NCBI GenBank assembly: GCA_020853705.1
Contig: JADYYK010000281.1
Span: 1 to 64,000, forward strand
DNA: 64,000 bases
Reading direction: 5' to 3'
DNA from: Deltaproteobacteria bacterium
GTDB lineage: Bacteria; Myxococcota_A; Polyangia; Haliangiales; JADYYK01
Shown here: positions 10,970 through 21,248 of the stretch, in pieces
How positions within the stretch are numbered: the first letter of the stretch is position 1
Layout of the letters: every line of letters begins with the position of its first letter
Notes under the pieces: generated by a model
Databases searched by the model: none
The model's input: the letters and a program-made list of their open reading frames with translations, nothing else
What the model was told of the DNA's origin: nothing
Program-made: the position numbers and the translations under genes

Positions 10970-10988
10970 GCTCCACAGGTAGGCCCGG

Positions 10989-11019
10989 CCCGATGCATCG
11001 TCAATCCCGATGCATTGGG
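10989..11019. promoter_or_regulatory. Candidate MarR operator pair (ATGCAT-centred palindromes)
   Basis: CCCGATGCAT occurs twice, at 10989-10998 and 11006-11015, spaced 17 bases. The second copy extends to the near-perfect 14-bp palindrome CCCGATGCATTGGG (11006-11019, one mismatched pair) and the first contains the perfect palindrome GATGCATC (10992-10999). An outer AGGCCC/GGGCCT pair (10981-10986, 11017-11022) flanks both. The location in the divergent MarR/lipoprotein spacer fits a MarR operator. This is inference from symmetry and position. Confidence 0.55.
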
Positions 11020-11067
11020 CCTGCGGCCTGCGCTAACATCGTCGCTTTCCCCGGCCTGGAGGTCGAC

Positions 11068-14000
11068 ATGCGGACGACACGCGACAACGCACCCAGGTTC
11101 CTTGCGGCCCTCGCCCTGCTGTGGGTCGCCGCCCTGGCCGCGACGGGGTGCGGCGAGGGCGACCCGGTCAAGACCCAGTTCAACCTGCAGATCGAGCGCG
11201 GCAACGCCGTCGGCGCCATCACGCGCATCGAGGTCCTGCTCGACCACGACGGCACCGCCTTCAGCCTGCCCATCGAGGCCGACGTCGGCGCCGAGATCGT
11301 GCTGCCCCACCTCGAGCCGGTGACGCTGCAGGCAGATCAGCGCGGCGCCGTGCTGGTGCACGCCACCGCGTATGACGCCAGCAACCTCGAGGTCGGCGCT
11401 GGCAGCACCCGCGGCACCATCATCCCCGGCGAGACCCTGCTGCTCACGCTGCAGTTCGGCCAGTTCGCGGACGGCGATGTCGACGCCGGGGTCGAGGCCG
11501 ACGCCGCCATCGAGCTGCCCGACGCGGCCCTGCGCGAGGCCCAGCTGGAGATCACCCCGACCAGCGCCGACCTCGGCAGCGTGGTCATCGGCGGCCAGGC
11601 CATGGCCAGCTTCACCGTGCGCAACGTCGGCGAGCAGTCGGCCGGCGTGCTGGCGCTGGCACTGGCGGGCGCCGACGCCACCGCCTTCGCCATCGATCCG
11701 GCGACCACGTGCAGCGGCGCGGCGCTGGCCCCGGCGGCCAGCTGCGATCTCACCGTGCTGTTCCAGCCCAGCGTCGAGGGCGCCCGCAGCGCCACGCTGG
11801 AGGTGTCGGCCAGCCCGGGCGGCGCGCTGTCGGTGCCGCTGATGGGCCTCGGGTTGCGCCCGGGGCTGCTGGCGCTGGCGCCGGGGATGAACGACTTCGG
11901 CGGCGTGGTCACCGGCACCAGCAGCGCGCTTCAGACCTTCACGGCGTCGAACAGCGGCCAGGTCGCCACCGGCGCCATCACGGTGGCGCTGTCGGGCACC
12001 GGCGCGGCGCGCTTCAGCATCGTCAGCAACGGCTGCATGGGCGTGATGCTGGCCCCGGCCGCGACCTGCGCCATGACGGTGCGCTTCAGCCCGACCGCGG
12101 CCGGCGTGGTCAACGCCATGCTGGCGGTCAGCGCCAGCCCTGGCGGCGCGGCGACCTCGGCGCTGACCGGGCGCGGCCTGCTGCCCGCCGCGCTGGTGAT
12201 GACGCCGGCCAGCAGCGACCTCGGCACCGTGGTGCAGGGCGCCACGTCGACCGCGACCTTCGCGGTCGTCAACAACGGCGGCGTCGCCAGCGGTGTGCCG
12301 GCGGCCGCGCTGGCAGGAGCCGCCGCGGGCGACTACGCCATCATGGCCAGCACCTGCACCGCGGCGCTGGCGCCGGCGGCGCGCTGCTCGATCACGGTGC
12401 GCTTCACCGCTGCCACCCTGGGCGCCCGGGCGGCGACCCTGACGCTGACCGCGACCCCTGGCGGCGCGCCGGTGTCGACGCTGACCGCGAACACGGTGGC
12501 CCCCGGCGCGCTGTCCATCGCGCCCGCCAGCCGCGCCTATGGCAACGTACTGGTCGGGGCCACCTCGGCGACGCAGGTCTTCACCGTCACCAACACCGGC
12601 GGCGCCGCCACCGGCGTGGTCGCGGCCCAGCTGGGCGGCTCGGGCGCGAGCCAGTTCGGGGTCACCGCCAGCACCTGCACCGCGGCGCTGGCCCCGGCCG
12701 CGACGTGCAGCATCACCGCGCGCTTCGCGCCCACCAGCGCGGGCACCAGGACGGCGTCGCTGAGCGTCAGCGCGACCCCGGGCGGCACCGCCTCGTCGGC
12801 GCTGAGCGGCAATGGTCAGGATCCCGCGCTGCTGGTCGGCGACGCCACCAGCCACGCCTTCGGCGTCATCGACGTCACCCGCAGCGCCAGCTTCACCTGG
12901 ACGCTGAGCAACACCGGCGATGTGCCCACCGGGGTGCCGGCGCTGACCTCGACCGGCGCCACCACGCAGTACAGCGTGACCAACGGCTGCACCGCCGCGC
13001 TGGCCGCCGGCGCGTCGTGCACCGTGGTGGTGCGCTACGCCCCGACCGCGGCCGCTGCGCACGCCCTGACGGTGTCGGTGACCGCGACCCCCGGCGGTAC
13101 GGTGACCCTGGCGGCGACCGGCAGCGGTCGCGCGCTGGTGCCGCTGATGGTGACTCGCGCCGGCAATGGCGCTGGCAGCGTGGCCTCGGCGCCCGCCGGC
13201 ATCAGCTGCGGCGTCGACTGCAGCGAGAGCTACGTGCAGGGCACCCCGGTGACCCTGACCGCGACGCCGAGCACTGGCTCCACCGTGGCCTGGACCGGCT
13301 GCGCGACCGCGATCGGGAACACCTGCAGCGTCACCCTGGCCGCGGCCGCCAGCGTGACCGCGACCTTCACGCTGAATCGCTACACCCTGACCGTCAACGC
13401 CAGCGGCAACGCCATGGGCGCCGCCGATGTGGTGTCGAGCCCGGCCGGCATCAGCTGCACCGGCGACTGCAGCCAGCCCTATGACCACGGCACCACGGTG
13501 ACCCTGACCTACGCCGACGCCTTCCCGGGCCTGACCACCATGACCTGGACCGGCTGCACGACCGCGACCGGCGCGACCTGCACCGTCACCATGACCGCCA
13601 CCACCACGGTGGCGCTGGTGGCCACGCTGCCGGTGCGCACCCTGACGGTGACCGCGCCGCGGACCGGCAGCGGCACCGGGGTGGGGACCATCACGGGCAC
13701 CGGGATCTCGTGTGCCGCGGGCAGCACCGGCGACTGCACACAGACCTTCGTGCACGGCACCACGGTGGCGCTGACGCGCTCGCTGAGCGTGGGTGGCTTC
13801 ACCTGGACCACCTGCCAGAGCCCGAGCGGCGCCACCTGCACGGTGACCATGACCGCCAACCGCACCGTGACCGGGACCTACCGCGCCGAGCGCCTGACCG
13901 TGACCCCGGCGCCGGCGCGCTGCTACATCACGGGCACCGGCATCAGCTGTGGCAACGGAGGGCGCACCGACTGCACGCAGGACTTCGCGGCCACCGCCGT

Positions 14001-14142
14001 GGTCACCCTGACCGTGACCAACGTCAACGCCGACTGGGCCTGGTTCGCGACCTGCCCCGGCGGCACCGCGCGCCAGACCACCTGCACCATGGCCATGAGC
14101 CAGGCGCGCTCGGTGGCGGCCGACTGCGGGATCCTTCGTTAG
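11068..14142 (+). CDS. Large ASH (choice-of-anchor D) repeat lipoprotein with InlB-B-like C-terminal repeats
   Basis: 1024 residues. The ATG at 11068 follows GGAGG and opens a lipoprotein signal (AALAATGC). After a beta-rich N-terminal domain and an Asp/Ala linker there are about six repeats of roughly 105 residues with the signature SADLGSV...FTVRNVGEQSAG...C...LAPAASCDLTVLFQP, the ASH/choice-of-anchor D fold (immunoglobulin-like). From about residue 690 onward there are four shorter repeats with ISCGVDCSESY...VTLTATPSTGSTVAWTGC, resembling divergent InlB B-repeats. Likely surface-exposed, perhaps adhesive or structural. A close paralogue with the same repeat type is at 40590-43292. Confidence 0.87.
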   Translation: MRTTRDNAPRFLAALALLWVAALAATGCGEGDPVKTQFNLQIERGNAVGAITRIEVLLDHDGTAFSLPIEADVGAEIVLPHLEPVTLQADQRGAVLVHATAYDASNLEVGAGSTRGTIIPGETLLLTLQFGQFADGDVDAGVEADAAIELPDAALREAQLEITPTSADLGSVVIGGQAMASFTVRNVGEQSAGVLALALAGADATAFAIDPATTCSGAALAPAASCDLTVLFQPSVEGARSATLEVSASPGGALSVPLMGLGLRPGLLALAPGMNDFGGVVTGTSSALQTFTASNSGQVATGAITVALSGTGAARFSIVSNGCMGVMLAPAATCAMTVRFSPTAAGVVNAMLAVSASPGGAATSALTGRGLLPAALVMTPASSDLGTVVQGATSTATFAVVNNGGVASGVPAAALAGAAAGDYAIMASTCTAALAPAARCSITVRFTAATLGARAATLTLTATPGGAPVSTLTANTVAPGALSIAPASRAYGNVLVGATSATQVFTVTNTGGAATGVVAAQLGGSGASQFGVTASTCTAALAPAATCSITARFAPTSAGTRTASLSVSATPGGTASSALSGNGQDPALLVGDATSHAFGVIDVTRSASFTWTLSNTGDVPTGVPALTSTGATTQYSVTNGCTAALAAGASCTVVVRYAPTAAAAHALTVSVTATPGGTVTLAATGSGRALVPLMVTRAGNGAGSVASAPAGISCGVDCSESYVQGTPVTLTATPSTGSTVAWTGCATAIGNTCSVTLAAAASVTATFTLNRYTLTVNASGNAMGAADVVSSPAGISCTGDCSQPYDHGTTVTLTYADAFPGLTTMTWTGCTTATGATCTVTMTATTTVALVATLPVRTLTVTAPRTGSGTGVGTITGTGISCAAGSTGDCTQTFVHGTTVALTRSLSVGGFTWTTCQSPSGATCTVTMTANRTVTGTYRAERLTVTPAPARCYITGTGISCGNGGRTDCTQDFAATAVVTLTVTNVNADWAWFATCPGGTARQTTCTMAMSQARSVAADCGILR

Positions 14143-14146
14143 CTGA

Positions 14147-15136
14147 TCAGCCAGGCTTGCGCGTCGCCTTGGGCAGCCCCAGCGCGGGCGTGGTCGCGGC
14201 GTGCGCGGGCGGCGGCAGGCCGGCCAGCCGCATGCGCGCCTCCATCACGCTGCCGCCGATGCGGACCTCGGACAGCTGCTTGACCTGACGCAGCACCGCG
14301 GTCAGGGCGTCGGCGAAGTGCTGCGCGCTGGGGTAGCGGCGCTGCTGCTCGGGCTGCAGGGCGCGGTGCACCGCGGCGACCAGCGGGCGCGGCAGGTCGT
14401 TGCGCACGTCGAGCAGCGACTCGATCTGGCCATTCATGATCTGGCGCAGCACCTGGGTGGTCTCGCCCTTGAACAGCGAGCGCCCGGCCAGGGCCTCCCA
14501 CAGCACGACGCCCATCGAGAACACGTCGCTGCGCACGCTGCCGGGCTGGCCGATGGTGCGCTCGGGGGCCAGGTAGCCGACCTTGCCCTTGACGGTGCCC
14601 GGGCGGGTCAGGCGCGCGACGCGATCCTTGGCGCGCGCCAGCCCGAAGTCGGTCAGCTTGGCGATGCCGTTCAAGCCGACCAGGATGTTCTCGGGCGACA
14701 GATCGCGGTGGATGACCGGGGCCGGCTGGCCGCCGTGGCTGCGCGCGTGGGCGGCGCCCAGGCCACGCAGCGCGTCGAGCACCATCGCGGTGACCATGAT
14801 CCACGGCGTCGGCACCTTGTGCTGCGCATAGGCGTGGACATAGGTGGCCAGGCTGAGGCCGTCGATCCACTCCATGACCAGGTAGTGGGCCTGGCGCTCG
14901 TCGACGCCGAAGTCGAAGACCTGGACGATGTGGGGGTGCATCAGCTCGGCGCCGACGCGAGCCTCCTCCACGAACATGGCGACGTAGTCGGCGTCGGCCT
15001 TGAACTCGGGCCGGATCATCTTGACCGCGACCTGGCGGCTGAACCCGGCGGCGCCGCGCGCGACGCCGCGCCAGACCGAGGCCATGCCGCCCTGGCCGGC
15101 CAGCTCGAGCAGCTCGTATCTCCCCCCGATCACCAC
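14147..15136 (-). CDS. Soluble Hanks-type Ser/Thr protein kinase
   Basis: 329 residues from the GTG at 15136 (a second GTG follows immediately at 15133). Kinase core: Gly loop AGQGGMASVWRG, Lys in VAVKMI, HRDLSPENIL catalytic loop, LTDFGLARA and LAPERT activation-segment end. Residues 1-275 are the kinase and the short C-terminal tail is Pro/Ala-rich with no transmembrane helix, so it should be cytoplasmic. The GAGG ribosome site lies about 9-12 bases before the GTG. It converges with the ASH lipoprotein, stops 4 bases apart. Confidence 0.9.
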   Translation of the reverse strand: MVIGGRYELLELAGQGGMASVWRGVARGAAGFSRQVAVKMIRPEFKADADYVAMFVEEARVGAELMHPHIVQVFDFGVDERQAHYLVMEWIDGLSLATYVHAYAQHKVPTPWIMVTAMVLDALRGLGAAHARSHGGQPAPVIHRDLSPENILVGLNGIAKLTDFGLARAKDRVARLTRPGTVKGKVGYLAPERTIGQPGSVRSDVFSMGVVLWEALAGRSLFKGETTQVLRQIMNGQIESLLDVRNDLPRPLVAAVHRALQPEQQRRYPSAQHFADALTAVLRQVKQLSEVRIGGSVMEARMRLAGLPPPAHAATTPALGLPKATRKPG

Positions 15137-15210
15137 CGCGCCATTCCCGACCTCGCCTGACGACCCTCCTCCGCATCTTGGGGCCGGGGCCGGGAGCGGG
15201 TCAAATTGCG

Positions 15211-15873
15211 CTACTCGACGCAGGTCCTGGCGGGGGCCAGGGTGCGCGCGCGCAGCTGGCGGCGCGCGGCCGCGCGGAAGGACCGGTGCTGCCTGGCGTC
15301 GAACCAGGCGCGGCCGCTGCCATACGACATCAGGTTGTCGGGATCGGCGTGGTGGCCGGCGCCCAGGAAGTGGCCCAGCTCGTGCGCCAGCGTGGGCGCG
15401 CCAGCGTCGAGCTTGACCAGGAGGTAGACGTCGGGGCGCTTGCCCTTGGCGGGGATCTCGGCGCCGCGCAGCCAGCCCGACGGCGCGCGGTTGACCCGGG
15501 CCAGCGCGCGCAGGGTGGACTCGGACGCCGAAGGGTCCTTGATGGTGCGCAGCAGGAAGATGTTGATGGCGCGCGCGACCACGAACTTCTTGAGCGCGCG
15601 GCGCTCGCGGTAGGTCGTGAAGTCGGCGCTCTGGGCGTGCTCGCGCACCTCGGTGACACCGAAGCAGATCCCGGCGTCGGCATAGATCCGGTTGACCACG
15701 CTGACCATGGCGTCGATGTCGTCGGCGCTGGCGATGGGGACACCGTCGCCGTGCAGCACATGGACGACCAGGGGCAGCTTGATGTCGGGCTCGGGCGGCG
15801 TGGTGCCCGACGCGTTTGCCACCCCCGTCAGCGCCAGGCTGACCCCCACGACCCCGAGCCACAGTGCGCGCAT
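15211..15873 (-). CDS. Secreted metzincin-type zinc metalloprotease
   Basis: 220 residues. Signal peptide (residues 1-21, ending ANA). The zinc site is HELGHFLGAGH (His164, Glu165, His168, His174), the metzincin HExxHxxGxxH pattern, followed by the Met-turn DNLMSYG (Met182). These residues place it among matrixin or reprolysin-like proteases. The domain before the zinc site is an alpha/beta fold starting LPLVVHVLHGDG. It ends 74 bases upstream of the kinase's GTG and may share a transcript with it. Substrates are unknown; predation or matrix turnover are guesses. Confidence 0.85.
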   Translation of the reverse strand: MRALWLGVVGVSLALTGVANASGTTPPEPDIKLPLVVHVLHGDGVPIASADDIDAMVSVVNRIYADAGICFGVTEVREHAQSADFTTYRERRALKKFVVARAINIFLLRTIKDPSASESTLRALARVNRAPSGWLRGAEIPAKGKRPDVYLLVKLDAGAPTLAHELGHFLGAGHHADPDNLMSYGSGRAWFDARQHRSFRAAARRQLRARTLAPARTCVE

Positions 15874-15924
15874 GGCGGGTGCTACGCCCGCTGTCGCGAT
15901 TGTCTGCCCGCGGTACCATGCGGC

Positions 15925-17880
<1,956 letters not shown>

Positions 17881-17906
17881 CCAGCCCGATGGCGTATGGT
17901 TCCCGG

Positions 17907-18455
17907 ATGAGCCTGGCCAGGTCCCTCGTCGGCGCGCCCCTGCGCGAGCTGCGCGCCCGCATCATCGGTGGCCACCCGGTCGACCCCCGCGCCCTCGAGG
18001 GCTGGGCCTATCGCGGCACCAGCCTCGGCCTCGCCGTGGTCGAGCGCCTGACCTGGAAGACCTTCCAGAAGACCTTCCACCGCGACGTCCGCAGCGGTCG
18101 CCTGATGGGCTGGAACGTGCGCCTGCACCAGGACGGCCTTGACGCCCCCAGCCGCCCCATCGTCGAGCACGGCCGCCCGCGCTGTGTGTGGCACTACGAG
18201 GTCATCGAGCCACGCGGCGTGGCCTTCCCGCGGGGCTTCGATCGCGGCCTCATCATCGACTACGGTCGCGCCACCAACCCGCGCTTCGATCCCATCAACT
18301 GGGTCAAGGATCCGCTGGTGGCGCTGCAGCCCGGCAACATGGATGAACTCCTCGGGGTCAGCTACTCGGTGGTGGCCGGCCTGTGCATCGAGACCCCGAC
18401 CTACTTCACGCTGGTGCGCGAGCAGCGCATCGACTTCGTCCCCGAGGTGCTGTGA
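17907..18455 (+). CDS. Conserved hypothetical protein of the GMC oxidoreductase operon
   Basis: 182 residues from the ATG at 17907 (an in-frame ATG at 17889 is possible). I do not recognise the family. There is no signal peptide or membrane helix. The sequence is rich in aromatic residues and short beta strands (CVWHYEVIEPRGVAFP, GLIIDYGRATNPRFDP, VVAGLCIETPTYFTLVRE), suggesting a small beta-barrel or lipid-binding fold. The next gene's GTG overlaps its TGA (18452-18455) and the third gene overlaps the second the same way, so the three are translationally coupled. It may supply or bind the lipophilic substrate of the oxidoreductase (inference). Confidence 0.75.
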   Translation: MSLARSLVGAPLRELRARIIGGHPVDPRALEGWAYRGTSLGLAVVERLTWKTFQKTFHRDVRSGRLMGWNVRLHQDGLDAPSRPIVEHGRPRCVWHYEVIEPRGVAFPRGFDRGLIIDYGRATNPRFDPINWVKDPLVALQPGNMDELLGVSYSVVAGLCIETPTYFTLVREQRIDFVPEVL

Positions 18456-18862
18456 GCGCGCTCGCCGACCTGGCGCGCGCCCACCTGGGGCGTCGCGAGC
18501 GCGCCTGGGCCGAGGCCATCTTCGCCGCCATCCTGGCGCCCGAGACCGCGGGGCTGCCGGCCTTCGCGTCGATCGATCGCGACGCCTTCTGGCGCTGCCT
18601 CGAGCACGCGCCCGGCGTCCTGTTCGGCCACGGGCTGCGCGCCATGATCCACACCGTCACCTTCTTGCCGCTGACCGATCGGCGCTACCGGAGGCCGTTC
18701 TTCGCGCTGCCCGAGGAGGCGCGCCTGACCCTGGTCGCCGAGCTCGACCACCACCCGCGCTTCCTGCTGCGCCAGACCCTGGAGACGCTGAAGCTCCTGG
18801 CCTGCTTCGCCTACTTCGACGACGCCGCGGTGCGCGCGCGCTTCCCGGGGCCGCGGCCATGA
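18452..18862 (+). CDS. Small helical partner of the GMC oxidoreductase (gluconate-dehydrogenase subunit-3-like)
   Basis: 136 residues, GTG start overlapping the previous stop. Alpha-helical, no signal: ERAWAEAIFAAILAPETAGLP, ALPEEARLTLVAELDHHPRF, ETLKLLACFAYFDDAAVRARF. The order of helices matches the N-terminal region (residues about 10-130) of the 636-residue GMC oxidoreductase at 32518 (RTLLLELARTLLPEG ... LVERWQHDPVLRWPL ... FLFKMTHFDDPGVYQRL). I therefore read it as the separate-subunit form of that domain. In gluconate-2-dehydrogenase-like enzymes the small subunit stabilises the flavoprotein. Confidence 0.72.
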   Translation: MSALADLARAHLGRRERAWAEAIFAAILAPETAGLPAFASIDRDAFWRCLEHAPGVLFGHGLRAMIHTVTFLPLTDRRYRRPFFALPEEARLTLVAELDHHPRFLLRQTLETLKLLACFAYFDDAAVRARFPGPRP

Positions 18863-20367
18863 GCGCCGCGCTGGTCCACCTCGACGGCCGCGACGTCCGG
18901 CGCCGCCTCGCGCTGGCGTGCGACGTCGCCGTCGTCGGCTCCGGCCCCGCGGGTGCCACCGTGGCGCGCCACCTGGCCGCGCACGGTGTCCGCGTCGCCG
19001 TCCTCGAGGAGGGCCTGCACGTCACGCCGGCCGAGTTCGGCCCCAGCGGCATCCGCGCCATGGCCAGCCTGTATCGCGAGATGGGCACCTCGGTCGCGCT
19101 CGGCCCCAGCCCCATCCCGTACCTGCAGGGCGTCGCCGTCGGCGGCACCTCGGTGGTCAACGGCGCCATCAGCTGGCGCTTCCCGCGCGAGGTCCACGCC
19201 GCCTGGAGCGCTGACGATCCCGCGCTGGCCGACGCGCTGCCCTGGGACGCCCTGACCGCCGCCGAGGCCGCGCTGGAGGCCCGCCTGTCGGTGCACGACA
19301 CCGAGCCCGCGATCGCCGGCCAGAAGAACCTGCTGATGGCGCGCGGCGCCGCCGCCCTGGGCCTCGCGCATCGCCCCATCCGGCGCAACGTCAGCGGCTG
19401 CCAGGGCTCGGGCCGCTGTCTGCAGGGCTGCCCGCACGGCGCCAAGCTGTCGATGGAGCGCACCCTGCTGCCCGACGCGGTGGCCGACGGGGCGCACATC
19501 GTGGCCGGCGTGCGCGCCGAGCGCGTGCTCATCGACGCCCGCGGCGCCTATGGCGTGGTCGGCCGCGCCCGCGGTGGCGGCGCCGTCGAGCTGCGCGCTC
19601 GCCGCGCCGTGGTGCTGGCCGCCAGCGCGATCCAGACCCCGCTGCTCCTGCGCGCCAGCGGCCTTTGCCAGGGCCCCGTCGGCGAGCAGCTGTCGGCGCA
19701 CCCCGGCGTCTCGGTGACCGGCCGCTTCGACCAGGCGGTGCACAACCACGTCGGCGCCACCCAGGGCCACGAGGTCATCGGGCTGCGCCACGAGGGGCTC
19801 AAGCTGGAGGCGCTCGGCTTCGACCTCGCCATCCTGGCCAGCCGCCTGCCTGGCGCCGGTCGCGAGCTGGCGCGCCGCCTGGCCGAGGCCGAGCGCTACG
19901 CCGTGTGGGGCGCCGCCATCCGCGCCAGCGCGCGCGGCACGGTCCGCCCGGGCCCCGCCGGCGCCCTGGTGCGCTATGCGCTGACCCCGGCGGACATGCG
20001 CATCGCGCGCCGCGGCGTGCGTCGCCTGGGCGAGGTCCTGCTCGCCGCCGGCGCGCACGAGGTCTATCCAGGCGTGGCCGGCTTCGACCCGGTGGTGCGC
20101 GACCCGGCCCGCCTGGCCGCGCTCGACGCCGACGGGCCGCTCGATCCGCGCGCCTATGCCTCGACCATGACGCACCTGTTCGGCACCGCGCGCATGGGCA
20201 GCCGGGTCGGCAGCAGCGTGGTCGGCCTCGACTTCCAGCACCACCACGCGCGCGGCCTGTATGTCGCCGACTCCAGCGTGTTCCCGGGCAACCTGGGCGT
20301 GAACCCGCAGATCGCCATCATGACGCTGGCCCAGCTGTGCGCCGCCGGCATCCTCGCCACCGCCTGA
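18859..20367 (+). CDS. GMC-family FAD-dependent oxidoreductase
   Basis: 502 residues. N-terminal Rossmann dinucleotide motif VAVVGSGPAGATVARHLA with the acidic end VLEEG; GMC signature GVAVGGTSVVNGAISWRFP; a cysteine-rich insert CQGSGRCLQGCPHGAK; C-terminal GMC region MTHLFGTARMG and NPQIAIMTLA. Such enzymes oxidise alcohols (sugars, sterols, choline-like substrates) and pass electrons to oxygen or a respiratory acceptor. The Cys cluster is shared with the paralogue at 32518. The start overlaps the stop of the small helical subunit gene (ATGA at 18859-18862), and an aldose epimerase follows 25 bases later, which hints at a sugar or polyol substrate. Confidence 0.9.
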   Translation: MSAALVHLDGRDVRRRLALACDVAVVGSGPAGATVARHLAAHGVRVAVLEEGLHVTPAEFGPSGIRAMASLYREMGTSVALGPSPIPYLQGVAVGGTSVVNGAISWRFPREVHAAWSADDPALADALPWDALTAAEAALEARLSVHDTEPAIAGQKNLLMARGAAALGLAHRPIRRNVSGCQGSGRCLQGCPHGAKLSMERTLLPDAVADGAHIVAGVRAERVLIDARGAYGVVGRARGGGAVELRARRAVVLAASAIQTPLLLRASGLCQGPVGEQLSAHPGVSVTGRFDQAVHNHVGATQGHEVIGLRHEGLKLEALGFDLAILASRLPGAGRELARRLAEAERYAVWGAAIRASARGTVRPGPAGALVRYALTPADMRIARRGVRRLGEVLLAAGAHEVYPGVAGFDPVVRDPARLAALDADGPLDPRAYASTMTHLFGTARMGSRVGSSVVGLDFQHHHARGLYVADSSVFPGNLGVNPQIAIMTLAQLCAAGILATA

Positions 20368-20392
20368 CCGGCGCCGGGGCTACACTGACGCC

Positions 20393-21196
20393 ATGGTGCT
20401 CGAGACCTTCACGCTGCGCGATGGCGACACCCTGGTCGAGGTGGTGCCCGCGCGCGGCGCCCTGGTGACGCGCCTCAGGGTGGCCGGGCGCGAGGTCCTG
20501 TACCTCGATCGCGCCACCCTGGAGGATCCCAGCAAGAACGTGCGCGGCGGCATCCCGCTGCTGCTGCCGTTCGCGGGTCGCCTCGCCGGCGACCGCTTCG
20601 TGCCCGCCGGCACCACGATGAAGCAGCACGGTTTCGGCCGCAACCTGGCCTGGTCGGTGCCCAACGACCACCCGCACAGCCCCGACCAGCTGACCATGGT
20701 GCTGGAGGCCAGCGCCGCCACGCGGGCGCAGTACCCCTACGACTTTCGCGCCCAGCACACCGTGCAGGCCCTGCCGCGCGGCCTGCAGCTGACGCTCACC
20801 ATCGACAACCGCGGTGACACCGCACTCCCGCTGACCCCGGGCTGGCACCCGTACTTCAGCTGCGCCCCCGCCGCCAAGGCCGCCATCCGCAGCGACGTCT
20901 CCGGCCTCGAGCACAGCCGCTTCACCGACGAGCGCGAGTTCGACTTCGGCCTGCCGGTGCCGCCCGCCACCTTGGCCACCTTCCAGGTGCCCGGCCTCGG
21001 CGCGGTCGCCCTCAGCTTCGGCCCCGCCCTGGAGTACCTGCAGCTGTGGTCGCTGCCCGGCCGCGACTTCGTCTGCCTGGAGCCCTTCGTGGCCGCGCCC
21101 GACACCATCAACACACCAGCCGCGCGCGCCAGCGACCTCGCTCCGGGGGCCACCCGCAGCTACAGCTTCGCCATCGACGTCCGCGTCAGCCCCTGA
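20393..21196 (+). CDS. Aldose 1-epimerase-family protein
   Basis: 267 residues. Galactose-mutarotase-like fold: VVPARGALVTRLRVAGREVLYLD at the N terminus, GIPLLLPFAGRLAGD and MKQHGFGRNLAWSV (the HG catalytic His region), NRGDTALPLTPGWHPYFSC (the second catalytic His in GWHPYF) and a late acidic YLQLWSLPGRDFVCLEP (catalytic Glu). Enzymes of this family interconvert alpha and beta anomers of aldoses or hexose-6-phosphates. It follows the GMC oxidoreductase by 25 bases and probably shares the transcript. Confidence 0.87.
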   Translation: MVLETFTLRDGDTLVEVVPARGALVTRLRVAGREVLYLDRATLEDPSKNVRGGIPLLLPFAGRLAGDRFVPAGTTMKQHGFGRNLAWSVPNDHPHSPDQLTMVLEASAATRAQYPYDFRAQHTVQALPRGLQLTLTIDNRGDTALPLTPGWHPYFSCAPAAKAAIRSDVSGLEHSRFTDEREFDFGLPVPPATLATFQVPGLGAVALSFGPALEYLQLWSLPGRDFVCLEPFVAAPDTINTPAARASDLAPGATRSYSFAIDVRVSP

Positions 21197-21248
21197 CCCG
21201 CAGGGCCCGATCGACCTGGCCGACCCGCCGGACCCGAGAGCTCAGGGC

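Noticed and set aside
10966..13755. Long open frame opposite the ASH lipoprotein (929 codons)
   Set aside because: GC-rich codons keep antisense frames open. It has no motif, signal peptide or ribosome site, and the plus-strand lipoprotein explains the region with clear repeats.
15178..15920. Upstream extension of the CxxCH lipoprotein frame
   Set aside because: The upstream frame is the antisense of the metzincin gene. The GTG at 15925 gives a proper lipoprotein signal.
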